Source: Shewanella sp. 10N.286.48.A6 (GTDB taxonomy: Bacteria; Pseudomonadota; Gammaproteobacteria; Enterobacterales; Shewanellaceae). From it: a DNA stretch of 45,340 bases. Below, piece by piece: positions 24,119 to 34,318 of the stretch. Made by a program: the position numbers and the translations under genes. Within the stretch, counting starts at the first letter, position 1. Each line of letters opens with the position of its first letter. The notes below the pieces were generated by a model. That model was not told where the DNA came from. It did no database searches and saw only the letters and a list, made by a program, of their open reading frames with translations. The stretch is from NCBI RefSeq assembly GCF_002873135.1, contig NZ_MCVI01000043.1, positions 1 to 45,340 on the forward strand, given 5' to 3'.

Positions 24119-24280
24119 GTTCCCACTTATTATATGAAATCGGGAGTAACTTTTGATAAAGGCGCAACCCCAAGGGACAGAATTTAAAACACCTATATTG
24201 TTTTTTAGTACCATATCTTTTGTTGGGGGGCTGAATAAATATAGCAAGCCAGTGTTATCCGCTAACGAATAAGTGGGAAC
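24119..24280. mobile_element. MITE-like element with 13-bp terminal inverted repeats
   Basis: GTTCCCACTTATT at 24119-24131 is the exact reverse complement of AATAAGTGGGAAC at 24268-24280, enclosing a 162-bp unit with no gene. No target-site duplication is visible in the flanks, and no matching transposase is in the window. A related TTGATC-CCCACTTATT occurs at about 21962-21977. Confidence 0.45.
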
Positions 24281-24344
24281 CCTCAGATTTTGAGTAATGA
24301 TTTGTAGGCCAGAATTTAGATAATAACCAAAGGGAATGATATAA

Positions 24345-24713
24345 ATGGAAAATCCGTATGAAGGCTGTGAGCGTCAAGATACCTATTCTTTTATACTGTC
24401 GTCGATAATTCCAATTATGTTTATGCAAGGAAGTCTATTTTTCACTTTTTTGGGAAATTATGCAGTCGGAGTTGTAAGTGGAATTATATTTTTAGTCGCG
24501 CTTTTTACACAGGAAGAAATAAAACTGTTTAAATATGATGCAGATTTCAAACTTATTTTCTTATGTGTTTATGCTTCCACTGGATTGTATTCAGCAATCT
24601 TAGGTTTCTTTGATAAATTTTCACCAATGTTGATTCTTATAGTGATTGATACCTGTTGGATTATGTATATTTATTATGTATATGAACGAGTTTATTTAGA
24701 AGGCAATAAGTGA
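24345..24713 (+). CDS. Small membrane protein, unknown
   Basis: A 122-residue protein I do not recognise. Three or four transmembrane segments are visible (about 15-35, 37-54, 66-84, 92-110), separated by short charged loops, with a short polar tail. AGGGA lies nine to ten bases before the ATG. It is strikingly AT-rich and Ile/Phe/Tyr-rich compared with the core genes, which fits acquired DNA. It stands alone between the MITE-like element and copy B of the structured repeat, so no operon partner hints at a role. Confidence 0.6.
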   Translation: MENPYEGCERQDTYSFILSSIIPIMFMQGSLFFTFLGNYAVGVVSGIIFLVALFTQEEIKLFKYDADFKLIFLCVYASTGLYSAILGFFDKFSPMLILIVIDTCWIMYIYYVYERVYLEGNK

Positions 24714-24759
24714 AGAAAATAAGTTTAGGTAAAGTAAATTGAATATCTAATTAAAAACA

Positions 24760-24998
24760 AACCTGCCGATTCAACAATCTCCATTTGAAGTGTCCGATGA
24801 CGTTAAGCTAATTGACGTGATGGAGGCAGGACGCCGACATAGCCTTAGTTGAGCCATGGATGGCGAATCTAAGGCGGTAGTCAATTGGCTTAGTAAGTCA
24901 GAGGAATAACACTTCGTTGGAGCGGGTGGGTGTTCCAAGAGGGAGTTGCCGTTCACTCCCTTTTGGTCTGGTGTGGGCGAAGCGCCACGACGTTAATC
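24760..24998 (-). repeat. Structured ~240-bp repeat, copy B (inverted)
   Basis: A full copy on the minus strand, facing copy A across about 1.74 kb. The second stem reads GCCTTAG / CTAAGGC where copy A has GCCTCAG / CTGAGGC. The first stem (24935-24966) differs from copy A at three pairs, all compensated. It ends about 140 bases short of the scoB stop codon. Confidence 0.85.
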
Positions 24999-25069
24999 TT
25001 TTAAAACCCCCAATAGTCCAAACCTAGTTTGGAAATCTTTTATTCAAATAATCTCAAATTACACCAAAC

Positions 25070-25101
25070 AAAAAAGCGAACCTCCAATGAAGCTCGCTTT
25101 T
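25070..25101 (-). terminator. Terminator of the liu-sco operon
   Basis: Minus-strand stem AAGCGAGCTTC / GAGGTTCGCTT (two G-U pairs), loop ATTG, then a U-tract, about 40 bases after the scoB stop. Confidence 0.8.
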
Positions 25102-25141
25102 GATCTTAAAAAAGCCAATAAATTTAACTTTTGGCTAGAAG

Positions 25142-25798
25142 TTAAAACACCATTTCTGGTACATGCTCTGGCACGACTAACTTACCTGCAGTTTTAGATT
25201 GAATCTCTTCAACACTGACACCCGGGGCTCGTTCTAACAAGTGGAATGCGCCGTCTTTGATTTCCATAAAGGCTAAATCTGTCATGACACGTTTAATGCA
25301 GCCATAACCGGTTAATGGCAGCTCGCATAAAGGTAATAACTTAGAGTTACCTTTTTTGTCAGCATGCATCATGGTGACAATAATATTGTCAGCGCCTGCC
25401 ACTAAATCCATGGCGCCGCCCATGCCTTTAATCAATTTACCTGGGATCATCCAAGAGGCGATTGAGCCGTTTACATCAACTTCAAAAGCGCCGAGCACGG
25501 TTAAATCGACATGGCCGCCACGGATCATGGCAAAGCTTTCAGCCGATGAGAAAAATGATGCGCCATCAACTGCGGTGACTGTTTGCTTACCTGCGTTGAT
25601 GAGGTCGGCGTCAATGGTGTCTTCAGTTGGGAACTCGCCCATACCTAATAGGCCGTTTTCAGATTGCAGCATCACGCTCATGCCTGCAGGAATGTAGTTA
25701 GCCACTAAGGTCGGAATACCGATACCTAAGTTAACGTAAAAGCCGTCTTGCATTTCTTGGGCTACACGTTGAGCAAGTTGTTCTCTTGATAAAGCCAT
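25142..25798 (-). CDS. scoB: 3-oxoacid CoA-transferase, subunit B
   Basis: The 218-residue beta subunit of succinyl-CoA:3-oxoacid (or acetate:acetoacetate) CoA-transferase. The catalytic glutamate is Glu47 in the SENGLLG motif, preceded by NLGIGIPTLVANY. With ScoA it moves CoA to acetoacetate released by HMG-CoA lyase, completing leucine breakdown to acetyl-CoA units. AAGGAG seven bases before the ATG; 11 bases separate it from scoA. It is the last gene of the operon. The CoA donor (succinyl-CoA or acetyl-CoA) cannot be decided here. Confidence 0.94.
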   Translation of the reverse strand: MALSREQLAQRVAQEMQDGFYVNLGIGIPTLVANYIPAGMSVMLQSENGLLGMGEFPTEDTIDADLINAGKQTVTAVDGASFFSSAESFAMIRGGHVDLTVLGAFEVDVNGSIASWMIPGKLIKGMGGAMDLVAGADNIIVTMMHADKKGNSKLLPLCELPLTGYGCIKRVMTDLAFMEIKDGAFHLLERAPGVSVEEIQSKTAGKLVVPEHVPEMVF

Positions 25799-25809
25799 GA
25801 TCTTGCTCC

Positions 25810-26526
25810 TTATGCTTGGTTGTAAGGTTGAGGTTTAACGGTGCGCTGCTCAATACGTTTCTCAAAACTTGCTTGAATCACCCGATCAACATAAATACCA
25901 GGAGTATGAATATGGTTGGGATCTAGCTCGCCCGGCTGGACAATTTCTTCCGCTTCTACCACGGTGATTTTGCCTGCGGTAGCCATCATAGGATTAAAGT
26001 TAGCCGCTGTTTTACGAAAGATTAAGTTACCCATGGTATCGGCTTTCCATGCACGAACTAAGGCGAAATCGGCGGTTAGTGACTCTTCAAGCACATAATG
26101 ACGGCCTTTAATTTCACGGGTTTCTTTACCATCAGCGATTGGCGTGCCGTAACCAGTTGCAGTGAAAAAGGCTGGGATACCCGCTCCGCCAGCACGAATT
26201 TTTTCAGCCAAGGTGCCTTGTGGGGTTAAGATGACATTTAACTCACCTGATAGCATTTGCTGTTCAAAAGTGGCGTTTTCACCCACGTATGAGGCAATCA
26301 TGGTGGCAATTTGGCGCTGCTTTAACAATAAGCCCAAACCAAAATCATCAACCCCAGCGTTGTTTGAAATTGCGGTAAGCCCAGTTACGCCTGTGGTCAC
26401 CATATGATTAATCAGGCCTTCAGGGATACCACACAGGCCAAAGCCACCGACCATAATTGTCATGTCGTTATTGAGGCCATTTAGGGCTTCTTGGTAACTG
26501 TGAACGACTTTGTTGAGTCCTGCCAT
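25810..26526 (-). CDS. scoA: 3-oxoacid CoA-transferase, subunit A
   Basis: The 238-residue alpha subunit, partner of ScoB. It shows the family glycine loop [15 protein letters not shown] (about 21-35), a conserved NNAG segment and [13 protein letters not shown]. It binds CoA across the interface with ScoB. AAAAGGA precedes the ATG at normal distance. It stands 81 bases after the HMG-CoA lyase gene, still most simply in one transcript. Confidence 0.94.
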   Translation of the reverse strand: MAGLNKVVHSYQEALNGLNNDMTIMVGGFGLCGIPEGLINHMVTTGVTGLTAISNNAGVDDFGLGLLLKQRQIATMIASYVGENATFEQQMLSGELNVILTPQGTLAEKIRAGGAGIPAFFTATGYGTPIADGKETREIKGRHYVLEESLTADFALVRAWKADTMGNLIFRKTAANFNPMMATAGKITVVEAEEIVQPGELDPNHIHTPGIYVDRVIQASFEKRIEQRTVKPQPYNQA

Positions 26527-26607
26527 AATCTTGTCCTTTTCAGTTTGCGGTTTGCAAATTTATATCGTTTTAATGTGCGCTATTAAGCACTGACTTTAAA
26601 CAATGGC

Positions 26608-27510
26608 CTATACCGTTAGCGCTTGGGCGACTTTTGAACCTGTGGTGCGGCCCAATACTTGGCTGATTTGATTGCCTGCTTGGGCAAGTTTGTGTAAATC
26701 AATGCCAGTTTCTATGCCCATGCCATGGAGCATATAAACTAAATCTTCAGTGGCGAGATTACCCGATGCGCCTTTGGCATAAGGGCAGCCGCCAAGGCCT
26801 GCGACCGATGAGTCAATTACGCTTACGCCTGTGGTTAAACAGGCTTGAATGTTGGCTAATGCTTGGCCGTAGGTGTCATGAAAGTGTAGCGCCAGTTTAT
26901 CGACAGGCACTAAATTAGCGACGGTTTCAACCATCTTACGGGCTTTTAGTGGCGTGCCAACACCAATGGTGTCTCCGAGGGAGATCTCGTAACAGCCCAT
27001 TTTGTAAAGTATTTCAGACACGCGGGCCACTTCTGTGCTCTTTATCTCGCCTTCATAGGGGCAGCCCAGTACACAGGAAACATAACCGCGTACCTTAATG
27101 TTTCGCGCTTTAGCGAGCGCCATGACTGGCTCAAAGCGGGCGATTGACTCGTCAATCGAGCAGTTAATATTGCGTTGGCTGAAGCTTTCTGATGCGGCGC
27201 CAAAGATGGCCACTTCATCTGCGCCAGCGTCAAGGGCAAGTTCCAGCCCTTTTAAATTTGGGGTGAGGGCAGAGTAGACCACGCCTTGTTTACGCTTAAT
27301 TTGCCGTAAAATATCACCTGAGTCGGCCATTTGTGGCACCCACTTAGGTGAAACAAAGCTGGCCGCTTCAATACGATTAACACCGGCAGCGGCTAACTGC
27401 TCAATAAGAGTAATTTTGTTTTCAATAGAGACCGTGGTTTCATTTTGCAGTCCGTCACGGGCACCAACTTCAAAAATACTGACCTGAGTCGGGAGATTGC
27501 TCGGTAACAT
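26608..27510 (-). CDS. liuE: Hydroxymethylglutaryl-CoA lyase
   Basis: A 300-residue TIM-barrel lyase (MvaB/LiuE) that cleaves HMG-CoA into acetyl-CoA and acetoacetate. Signatures: [11 protein letters not shown] at the start with the metal-binding Asp, [33 protein letters not shown] with metal-ligand histidines, and [14 protein letters not shown] with the active-site cysteine. The start directly follows the liuD stop (TAAATG), implying translational coupling. Confidence 0.95.
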   Translation of the reverse strand: MLPSNLPTQVSIFEVGARDGLQNETTVSIENKITLIEQLAAAGVNRIEAASFVSPKWVPQMADSGDILRQIKRKQGVVYSALTPNLKGLELALDAGADEVAIFGAASESFSQRNINCSIDESIARFEPVMALAKARNIKVRGYVSCVLGCPYEGEIKSTEVARVSEILYKMGCYEISLGDTIGVGTPLKARKMVETVANLVPVDKLALHFHDTYGQALANIQACLTTGVSVIDSSVAGLGGCPYAKGASGNLATEDLVYMLHGMGIETGIDLHKLAQAGNQISQVLGRTTGSKVAQALTV

Positions 27511-29556
27511 TTATGCCTCCGAGTCAGCAGATTCAGGCGCTGTGACATCAAGTGTTGTTGGCTCGACATTTAGCAGTTGGGCACCATCGGTGACGAGCTC
27601 GCCGCTTTGAAAGTAAAATTCACTGACCACACCATCAAATGGCGCTTCAATGGTGTATTCCATTTTCATCGCTTCCATCACTAATAAGCCTTGGCCTTCA
27701 GTGACGCTATCGCCCACCTCAACTAAGTGAGTGACCACAGTGCCATTCATTGGCGCTTTTAATTTGTCGGCGCTATCAATGGTGTCTTCAGCTATTTGGG
27801 CTAATATCGCTTTAAAGTGATAGCTGCCGCTCGGTAAGAACAAGGTAAAGTCATCACCTTGATGGCTGACGGGAATGTTGCTTTTATGGCCATTAATTTC
27901 AGCCTGCAGCATGTCATCTTTAATGGTGCCTGCAAGCGATAATGCTTGGCCGTTAAGGTTAAGATGCAGTGCATCGCCTAAATCGGTGATGACGAGATTG
28001 TGCAATTGCTGCTCGTCACTGCTGTCGCTGAGTAGGGCAACATGATGCACGCTGGCGCTATTGAGTCTAAAGCCACTAACTTGTCCCCACGGTGAGTAAG
28101 GGTCGTGGCTGTTGGTGGCGGTGGATTTTGCCGCTTGCTGGCGAGCTAATACTTGATAAAGCCCCGCTAATGCCAGTGCGTTGTCTGACTCATCAGTAAC
28201 ATTGCCAATTAAACTGTCGGAATAGCGCTCGATAAAGTCGGTACAAAAATTGGCGTCTGAAAAGGCTTTATGCTCAGCAATATTAGCGAGGAACTCGATA
28301 TTGTGTTTAAGGCCGCTGATTTGATACGAGCTTAATGCGTGGGTTAAGCGTTGCAGTGCGCGGGGGCGAGATTCGTCCCAGACAATCAGTTTTGAAATCA
28401 TTGGGTCGTAAAAGTTACTAATGACATCATTTTCGCGAATGCCTGAATCAATGCGTACATGCCGGTTTTGATCCGGCTCGCGCAAGAAGGTTAACTTGCC
28501 TGACGCGGGTAAAAATTCATTGCGGGGATCTTCAGCATAAATACGAGCTTCAAAGGCGTGGCCATGAATACGCACTTCAGCTTGGGTAAGGGGCAACTCA
28601 CTGCCACTAGCGACCATTAGTTGCCATTTTACTAAGTCTTGCCCGGTGACCATTTCTGTAACTGGGTGCTCAACCTGTAGACGGGTGTTCATTTCCATGA
28701 AGTAGAAACTGCCATCAGTATCTAATAGAAACTCAACCGTGCCTGCGCCCACATAATCAATGGCTTTAGCTGCGGCTACTGCCGCTTCACCCATTTGCTT
28801 ACGCAGTGCATCTGACAGCCCTGGGGCTGGCGCTTCTTCGACCACTTTTTGATGGCGACGCTGGATGGAGCAATCACGATCTGATAAATAGATGGTATTA
28901 CCGAAAGTATCGGCAAACACTTGTAGCTCCACATGACGTGGCTGGCGTAAGTAGCGTTCCATTAATAATTTGTCATTACCAAACGATGATGCCGCTTCTC
29001 GACGAGCTGAGTTAATCGCTGCTAGCACTTCAGCTTGGCTTTCAACAATCTTCATGCCTTTGCCACCACCGCCATAGGCCGCTTTAATCAGCATGGGGTA
29101 ACCAACATTTTCAGCTTCAGCCAGTAGGGTTTCATCTGATTGGTCATCACCATGATAACCGGGCACTAATGGCACATTGGCTGCGCCCATAATCATTTTG
29201 GCGGCGCTTTTACTGCCCATAGCATCAATGGCATCACTGCCTGGGCCGATAAATACAATGCCGTTTTGCTCACAGTTGCGAGCAAAGTCAGCGTTTTCAG
29301 ACAAGAAACCATAACCGGGGTGAATCGCTTCAGCGGCTGACTTTTTCGCAATTTCAATGATCAAATCAGCTTTTAGGTATGAATCAGCCGGAGCGCTGCC
29401 ACCAATGTGGAAAGATTCATCGGCCATGGTGACATGGCGGGCATCTTTATCGGCATCAGAATAAAGCGCTACAGTACGAACGCCCATGGCGCGGGCGGTG
29501 TTGATGATGCGACAGGCAATTTCACCACGATTGGCAATTAAAATCTTAGTAAACAT
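27511..29556 (-). CDS. liuD: Methylcrotonyl-CoA carboxylase, biotin-carrying alpha subunit
   Basis: A 681-residue protein with biotin carboxylase (1-450; ATP-grasp loop GGGGKGMK, FMEMNTRLQVEHPVTE), a linker domain and a C-terminal biotinyl domain whose EAMKME motif carries the biotin on Lys631. It pairs with LiuB to carboxylate 3-methylcrotonyl-CoA to 3-methylglutaconyl-CoA in leucine catabolism. The start shares its A with the stop of liuC (TAATG). The segment between carboxylase and biotinyl domain (about 480-600) is the least conserved, as expected. Geranyl-CoA or propionyl-CoA carboxylase is less likely given the operon. Confidence 0.94.
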   Translation of the reverse strand: MFTKILIANRGEIACRIINTARAMGVRTVALYSDADKDARHVTMADESFHIGGSAPADSYLKADLIIEIAKKSAAEAIHPGYGFLSENADFARNCEQNGIVFIGPGSDAIDAMGSKSAAKMIMGAANVPLVPGYHGDDQSDETLLAEAENVGYPMLIKAAYGGGGKGMKIVESQAEVLAAINSARREAASSFGNDKLLMERYLRQPRHVELQVFADTFGNTIYLSDRDCSIQRRHQKVVEEAPAPGLSDALRKQMGEAAVAAAKAIDYVGAGTVEFLLDTDGSFYFMEMNTRLQVEHPVTEMVTGQDLVKWQLMVASGSELPLTQAEVRIHGHAFEARIYAEDPRNEFLPASGKLTFLREPDQNRHVRIDSGIRENDVISNFYDPMISKLIVWDESRPRALQRLTHALSSYQISGLKHNIEFLANIAEHKAFSDANFCTDFIERYSDSLIGNVTDESDNALALAGLYQVLARQQAAKSTATNSHDPYSPWGQVSGFRLNSASVHHVALLSDSSDEQQLHNLVITDLGDALHLNLNGQALSLAGTIKDDMLQAEINGHKSNIPVSHQGDDFTLFLPSGSYHFKAILAQIAEDTIDSADKLKAPMNGTVVTHLVEVGDSVTEGQGLLVMEAMKMEYTIEAPFDGVVSEFYFQSGELVTDGAQLLNVEPTTLDVTAPESADSEA

Positions 29557-30392
29557 TATTGGGCTCCTTGTGCATCAGTCTTAGCGCTGCTTTTAGTCGA
29601 TTGAGCACGCCATGATGGTGAACGTTTTTCAAAGAATGCATTGAGGCCTTCTTGGCCTTCGTCTGATACACGTATGCGGGCAATCTGCTCGCTAGTATGG
29701 GCAAGGGTGGCGTCATTTATCACGCCATCTTCAAGGTGGGACACTAAGGTTTTAACCCATGCCATGCCTTGGGGACTGTTAGCGTTAAAGGCCTCGATAA
29801 ACGGCTGGGCTGCTGCGTCTAAATCATCATTAACTTCATGAATTATTTGATGAGTTAAGGCTACAGTGGCACTGAAGCGCTCGGCGGTGAGCATATAACG
29901 TCGTGCTTGGCGGTTGCCCATGGCTCGCACCACATAAGGGCTGATAACCGCAGGGATTAAACCGAGTTTGACTTCACTGAGGCAAAAGCTTGCGCGCTCA
30001 TTGGCAATGGCAATATCGCAGCAGCAAATTAATCCCAGTGCGCCGCCAAAGGCTGCGCCATTGACTAAGGCGATAGTCGGCTTAGGAAACTTATCTAGCA
30101 CGTGCATTAATTTAGCCAGTTCATGGGCGTCATTGAGGTTTTGCTCAAAGTCCATTTTGGCTTGCTTGCGCATCCAGTTAAGGTCAGCGCCAGCACTGAA
30201 GTTTTTACCGTTGGCGCGCAATATTAATTGCTGGCATTGGTCGTTTTCGGCAAAGGCTTCGATGGCGGTGATCATTTCATTAATCATCACTTCATCAAAG
30301 GCATTATGTTTTTCAACGCGGTCTAAAATTAATTCACCAACGCCTTGGTTAAGCTGGCATTGAATGTATTGATATGGGTTGGCTATTGCCAT
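29556..30392 (-). CDS. liuC: Methylglutaconyl-CoA hydratase
   Basis: A 278-residue crotonase-fold enzyme that hydrates 3-methylglutaconyl-CoA to HMG-CoA. Oxyanion-hole segments are visible: ANGKNFSAGADLNWM (about 60-74) and AFGGALGLICCCDIAIA (about 114-130), and LSEVKLGLIPAVISPYV carries the conserved glutamate region. Placement between the two carboxylase subunit genes identifies the substrate. Stop overlaps the liuD start by one base. The C-terminal tail after the crotonase fold is polar and rich in Ser and Ala. Confidence 0.93.
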   Translation of the reverse strand: MAIANPYQYIQCQLNQGVGELILDRVEKHNAFDEVMINEMITAIEAFAENDQCQQLILRANGKNFSAGADLNWMRKQAKMDFEQNLNDAHELAKLMHVLDKFPKPTIALVNGAAFGGALGLICCCDIAIANERASFCLSEVKLGLIPAVISPYVVRAMGNRQARRYMLTAERFSATVALTHQIIHEVNDDLDAAAQPFIEAFNANSPQGMAWVKTLVSHLEDGVINDATLAHTSEQIARIRVSDEGQEGLNAFFEKRSPSWRAQSTKSSAKTDAQGAQ

Positions 30393-30431
30393 GTTTGCAT
30401 GCTCCTATTGATATTGAATGAATAACCGCAA

Positions 30432-32039
30432 TTACATGCGGAACACACCAAACTTGGTATCTTCAATAGGCGCATTTAACGCCGCCGATAACGCTAAACC
30501 CACTACATCACGCGTTTGAGCAGGGTCGATAATGCCGTCATCCCACAGGCGTGCACTGGCATGGTAGGGATGACCTTCTTTGTCATATTGCTCAACAATC
30601 GGTTTTCTAAAGGCTTGCTCGTCTTCATCAGACCAGTCTTGGCCTTTACGGGCTAAACCGTCACGGCGAACTGTGGCCAATACACCAGCAGCTTGTTCGC
30701 CGCCCATGACTGAAATGCGAGCATTGGGCCACATCCACATCATGGTGGGCTCAAATGCACGGCCACACATGCCGTAGTTACCCGCGCCATAACTGCCACC
30801 AATGATGACGGTAAATTTAGGCACATTGGCACAAGATACTGCGGTAACCATTTTAGCGCCGTGCTTAGCAATACCCTCATGTTCGTACTTTTTACCTACC
30901 ATAAAACCAGTGATGTTTTGCAGGAACAGTAATGGGATTTTGCGTTGGCAACACAATTCAATAAAGTGCGCGCCTTTTTGGGCAGATTCAGAAAATAAAA
31001 TGCCGTTGTTAGCCACAATGCCGACAGGGTAGCCATGAATGCGGGCAAAGCCGCAAACCAGCGTGTTACCGTAATTGGCTTTAAATTCATCAAAATCTGA
31101 GTCATCAACAACCCGGGCAATAACCTCTTTAACATCAAAGGGCTTTTTAAGGTCGGTACCGACAATGCCGTACAATTCACTGATATCGAATTTAGGTGGC
31201 TTTGATGGACTTAGCTGGGCTGTAATTTGCTTTTGATGGTTTAAGCGTGAAATGGCTTTACGGGCAAGCTCAAGTGCGTGGTCATCATTTTGGGCTAAAT
31301 GGTCGGCAACACCAGAAATCTTAGTATGTACTTCAGCGCCGCCTAATTCTTCGGCGGTTACTTCTTCGCCGGTAGCGGCTTTAACTAATGGCGGGCCGGC
31401 TAAAAAAATAGTGCCTTGCTCTTTTACGATAATCGACTCATCTGCCATGGCGGGAACATAGGCGCCACCTGCTGTACACAAACCCATGACCACAGCCACT
31501 TGCGGAATGCCTTTAGCTGACATTTGCGCCTGATTATAAAAGATGCGCCCGAAATGGTCGCGATCGGGGAATACTTCGTCTTGGCGTGGTAAGTTTGCGC
31601 CGCCAGAATCGACAAGGTAGATACATGGCAAATGACAGCGACTGGCAATGTCTTGGGCGCGTAAATGCTTTTTCACCGTAATAGGGTAGTAAGTGCCGCC
31701 TTTAACGGTGGCGTCATTGGCGATAATCATACATTCAACGCCACTGACACGACCAATACCTGCGATTACGCCTGCTGCTGGAACGGCTTCATCATAAACT
31801 TCATAGGCGGCAAATTGGGAGATTTCTAAAAATGGCGAACCGGGGTCGAGCAGTTTTTCTACTCGTTGGCGCGGGAGCAATTTACCTCTCGATAGATGAC
31901 GTTCAAGGGCGACAGGGCCACCACCTTGCTCAATCTTAGCGAGTTTGATTTTTAAATCATCGACGAGTGTGGCCATGTCGTTATGCTTGGCTTTAAATTC
32001 ATCGCTGCGGGCGTTAATACGGCTGCTCAATTGCGTCAC
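30432..32039 (-). CDS. liuB: Methylcrotonyl-CoA carboxylase, beta (carboxyltransferase) subunit
   Basis: A 535-residue acyl-CoA carboxyltransferase. The two crotonase-like halves show [16 protein letters not shown] N-terminal acyl-CoA site ([21 protein letters not shown]), [42 protein letters not shown], then the C-terminal half with [15 protein letters not shown] and [16 protein letters not shown]. These are the methylcrotonyl-CoA forms rather than the propionyl-CoA forms. 39 bases separate it from liuC and 155 from liuA. Confidence 0.95.
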   Translation of the reverse strand: MTQLSSRINARSDEFKAKHNDMATLVDDLKIKLAKIEQGGGPVALERHLSRGKLLPRQRVEKLLDPGSPFLEISQFAAYEVYDEAVPAAGVIAGIGRVSGVECMIIANDATVKGGTYYPITVKKHLRAQDIASRCHLPCIYLVDSGGANLPRQDEVFPDRDHFGRIFYNQAQMSAKGIPQVAVVMGLCTAGGAYVPAMADESIIVKEQGTIFLAGPPLVKAATGEEVTAEELGGAEVHTKISGVADHLAQNDDHALELARKAISRLNHQKQITAQLSPSKPPKFDISELYGIVGTDLKKPFDVKEVIARVVDDSDFDEFKANYGNTLVCGFARIHGYPVGIVANNGILFSESAQKGAHFIELCCQRKIPLLFLQNITGFMVGKKYEHEGIAKHGAKMVTAVSCANVPKFTVIIGGSYGAGNYGMCGRAFEPTMMWMWPNARISVMGGEQAAGVLATVRRDGLARKGQDWSDEDEQAFRKPIVEQYDKEGHPYHASARLWDDGIIDPAQTRDVVGLALSAALNAPIEDTKFGVFRM

Positions 32040-32194
32040 AATTCATATCCTTAATGAGTCAAGTGGCGCGATAGCATGGCTGAGACAATGGGGGGAACTC
32101 CCAACCATGCTTCGCAATAACACTTTCAATGTGGCCATTTAAAAAAAGGCTTAGGTTATGCTTTTTGGTGTATAGATAATTAGCGTTTTGCTGA

Positions 32195-33364
32195 TTATTT
32201 TGTTTCGTTAAACAGTTCACGACCAATCAACATACGGCGAATTTCAGAGGTGCCTGCGCCGATTTCATATAGCTTGGCATCACGCAGTAGTCGGCCCGTT
32301 GCATATTCATTGATATAACCGTTACCGCCGAGTAACTGAATTGCATCGAGTGCCATTTTGGTTGCTAGCTCTGCGCTGTATAAGATAGCGCCAGCGGCAT
32401 CTTTACGGGTTGTCTCACCGCGGTCACAAGATTTGGCCACGTTATAGATGTAGGATTTAGCAGCGTTCATGCCGGTGTACATATCGGCAAGCTTGCCTTG
32501 GACTAATTGGAATTGACCAATGGATTTACCAAATTGTTCCCGCTCGTGAATATAAGGCATGACAATATCCATACAGGCATTCATGATGCCTAACGGCCCA
32601 CCTGATAACACCACGCGTTCGTAATCAAGGCCGCTCATCAGTACTTTTACGCCATTGTTAAGGCCGCCTAAGATATTTTCTTCAGGGACTTCACAATTCT
32701 CAAATACCAATTCACAGGTATTGGAGCCGCGCATGCCTAATTTATCGAGTTTTTGTGCGGTGCTGAATCCTTTAAAGGTTTTTTCAACAATAAATGCAGT
32801 GATGCCATGTGGGCCTTTGTCTGCATCAGTTTTGGCATAAATCACTAAGGTGTCAGCATCAGGACCATTGGTGATCCACATTTTGTTACCATTAAGAATG
32901 TAACGGTCGCCTTGTTTACGGGCGCTTAACTTCATTGACACCACGTCTGAGCCCGCATTAGGTTCACTCATGGCCAGTGCGCCGATATGTTCACCGCTAA
33001 CTAATTTGGGTAAGTACTTGGCTTTTTGCTCAGCGCTGCCATTACGGTTAATTTGATTAACGCAAAGGTTTGAGTGGGCGCCGTAACTTAAGCCAATAGA
33101 AGCAGAGGCGCGGGAGATTTCTTCCATGGCGACGACATGGGCAAGGTAGCCCATATTCGCGCCGCCATGCTCTTCAGGCACGGTGACGCCAAGGAGTCCC
33201 ATCTCTCCTAGAACTGGCCACATGTGGTTAGGAAAAGCATTATCTTGATCAACTTGCGCCGCGATGGGCGCAATCTCGTTGCTGGCAAAATCATGTACGG
33301 CATCGCGAAGCATGTCCACGTCTTCGCCCAGGCCGAAATTAAGGCTTGTATAAAGTGATGTCAT
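32195..33364 (-). CDS. liuA: Isovaleryl-CoA dehydrogenase
   Basis: A 389-residue FAD enzyme, first committed step after transamination and decarboxylation of leucine: isovaleryl-CoA to 3-methylcrotonyl-CoA, electrons to ETF (etfBA in this window). Motifs: [15 protein letters not shown] (131-145), [17 protein letters not shown], and the isovaleryl-specific catalytic glutamate position Glu249 in [15 protein letters not shown], followed by [35 protein letters not shown]. It has its own 127-base leader after liuR, but no LiuR-like site was found there. Confidence 0.96.
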   Translation of the reverse strand: MTSLYTSLNFGLGEDVDMLRDAVHDFASNEIAPIAAQVDQDNAFPNHMWPVLGEMGLLGVTVPEEHGGANMGYLAHVVAMEEISRASASIGLSYGAHSNLCVNQINRNGSAEQKAKYLPKLVSGEHIGALAMSEPNAGSDVVSMKLSARKQGDRYILNGNKMWITNGPDADTLVIYAKTDADKGPHGITAFIVEKTFKGFSTAQKLDKLGMRGSNTCELVFENCEVPEENILGGLNNGVKVLMSGLDYERVVLSGGPLGIMNACMDIVMPYIHEREQFGKSIGQFQLVQGKLADMYTGMNAAKSYIYNVAKSCDRGETTRKDAAGAILYSAELATKMALDAIQLLGGNGYINEYATGRLLRDAKLYEIGAGTSEIRRMLIGRELFNETK

Positions 33365-33491
33365 TGTCTTGTGTCCTGTTGAATATTAGCTATTTGCGCC
33401 GTGAAACTATCTTGTTCCTTAGGCTTATAATTTTTATATTGTTGCTGTTATTATTCAGTTAAACGGATCTTTTGCTGTCGATGATGAGTCG

Positions 33492-33890
33492 CTATTTAAC
33501 ACTTTCCTCTAGGGCTGACTTACATTGCTGCTCAGCAGAGTTCAGTTCCATAAGTACCACCTTGATATCGTCCATTTGCTGCTGCAAAGAAGCTTTTTTC
33601 TCTTCTACTAAATCGAGCATTGTTTGTAGTTGAGAAGTACTGCTTTTATCTGCATCGTAAAGCTCAAACAAACGACGGGTTTCCGCTAACGAAAAACCTA
33701 AACGTTTACCTCGTAATATCAGTTTTAAGCGCACACGATCTTTTAAACTATAGATACGTGTTTGACCGCGGCGCTTAGGTTTTATTAAGCCTTGGTCTTC
33801 ATAAAACCGAATACTACGTGTAGTGATATCAAATTCCTTTGATAAATCACTAATTGAATAAGTGGATTGTGGGTTTAAATTTGCGCTCAT
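33492..33890 (-). CDS. liuR: MerR-family regulator LiuR
   Basis: A 132-residue MerR-type repressor/activator. The N-terminal helix-turn-helix and wing read YSISDLSKEFDITTRSIRFYEDQGLIKPKRRGQTRIYS (12-49), followed by the MerR core RLGFSLAETRRLFELYD and a coiled-coil dimer helix (about 80-120). No metal-binding cysteine pair is present, fitting LiuR rather than a metal sensor. The start at 33890 is the family N-terminus; an extension of 47 codons to 34031 reads through the promoter. A palindromic site 42-58 bases upstream suggests autoregulation. It heads the leucine operon. Confidence 0.9.
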   Translation of the reverse strand: MSANLNPQSTYSISDLSKEFDITTRSIRFYEDQGLIKPKRRGQTRIYSLKDRVRLKLILRGKRLGFSLAETRRLFELYDADKSSTSQLQTMLDLVEEKKASLQQQMDDIKVVLMELNSAEQQCKSALEESVK

Positions 33891-33931
33891 CGTTTCACCA
33901 AAAGTACGTCTTTTGATGCAAGATATATGAA

Positions 33932-33948
33932 GTTTACGTAAAGGTAAA
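33932..33948. promoter_or_regulatory. Candidate LiuR operator upstream of liuR
   Basis: On the minus strand TTTACCTTTACGTAAAC, containing the perfect palindrome TTTACGTAAA. It matches the site before etfB at 13 of 17 positions. It lies in the divergent region shared with the acyl-CoA synthetase gene and so could serve both. Confidence 0.55.
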
Positions 33949-34318
33949 GTTTGTCGCCAGTTGCCAAGGCTGTTTTTGTTAAAAAACAATGTAAATACAG
34001 CTTGCCAAGGCCTAGGTATTACCGCGCGCAAGAATGGCGCAGTGACAGAATAGTGAATTCAATATTGTAGCAAAGACGCCATTAATTAGGTTAATAATTA
34101 ATGGTGATTTTTAGTGCTAACTTATAATTATCATTAAGTTAGCATCATAACACTGAAGTTTTTATTTAAGTGTTATTGCTGAGATTTCTATATCCCTTGG
34201 TCTAATGGGGAAACTTTTTTAACCACGCCATAATGAAGTTAATTCAATATTACTCACGGTAAGTTATTTAAAGGTATGACTTAGCGTGAAAGGTCAATCG
34301 TTCAGTGGGGAGTAGCTT
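33949..34318. other. Divergent liuR / acyl-CoA synthetase region
   Basis: About 370 bases of mostly AT-rich DNA with small inverted repeats (TTAATTATTAATGG and ATAATTATCATTAAG blocks near 34083-34140). Apart from the LiuR-like site next to it, nothing recognisable. Confidence 0.4.

Noticed and set aside
24035..24247. A 70-codon minus-strand frame
   Set aside because: It spans repeat fragment C and the MITE-like element, with no ribosome-binding site.
22771..24998. Integron attC sites or a cassette array
   Set aside because: The copies lack the attC inverse-core and core triplets that I would expect, are in inverted orientation, and no integrase is present.
26162..31648. Many long antisense frames over the sco and liu genes (for example 25356-25697, 29968-30363)
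   Set aside because: They are shadow frames of highly conserved genes in relatively GC-rich codons, without ribosome-binding sites or family similarity.
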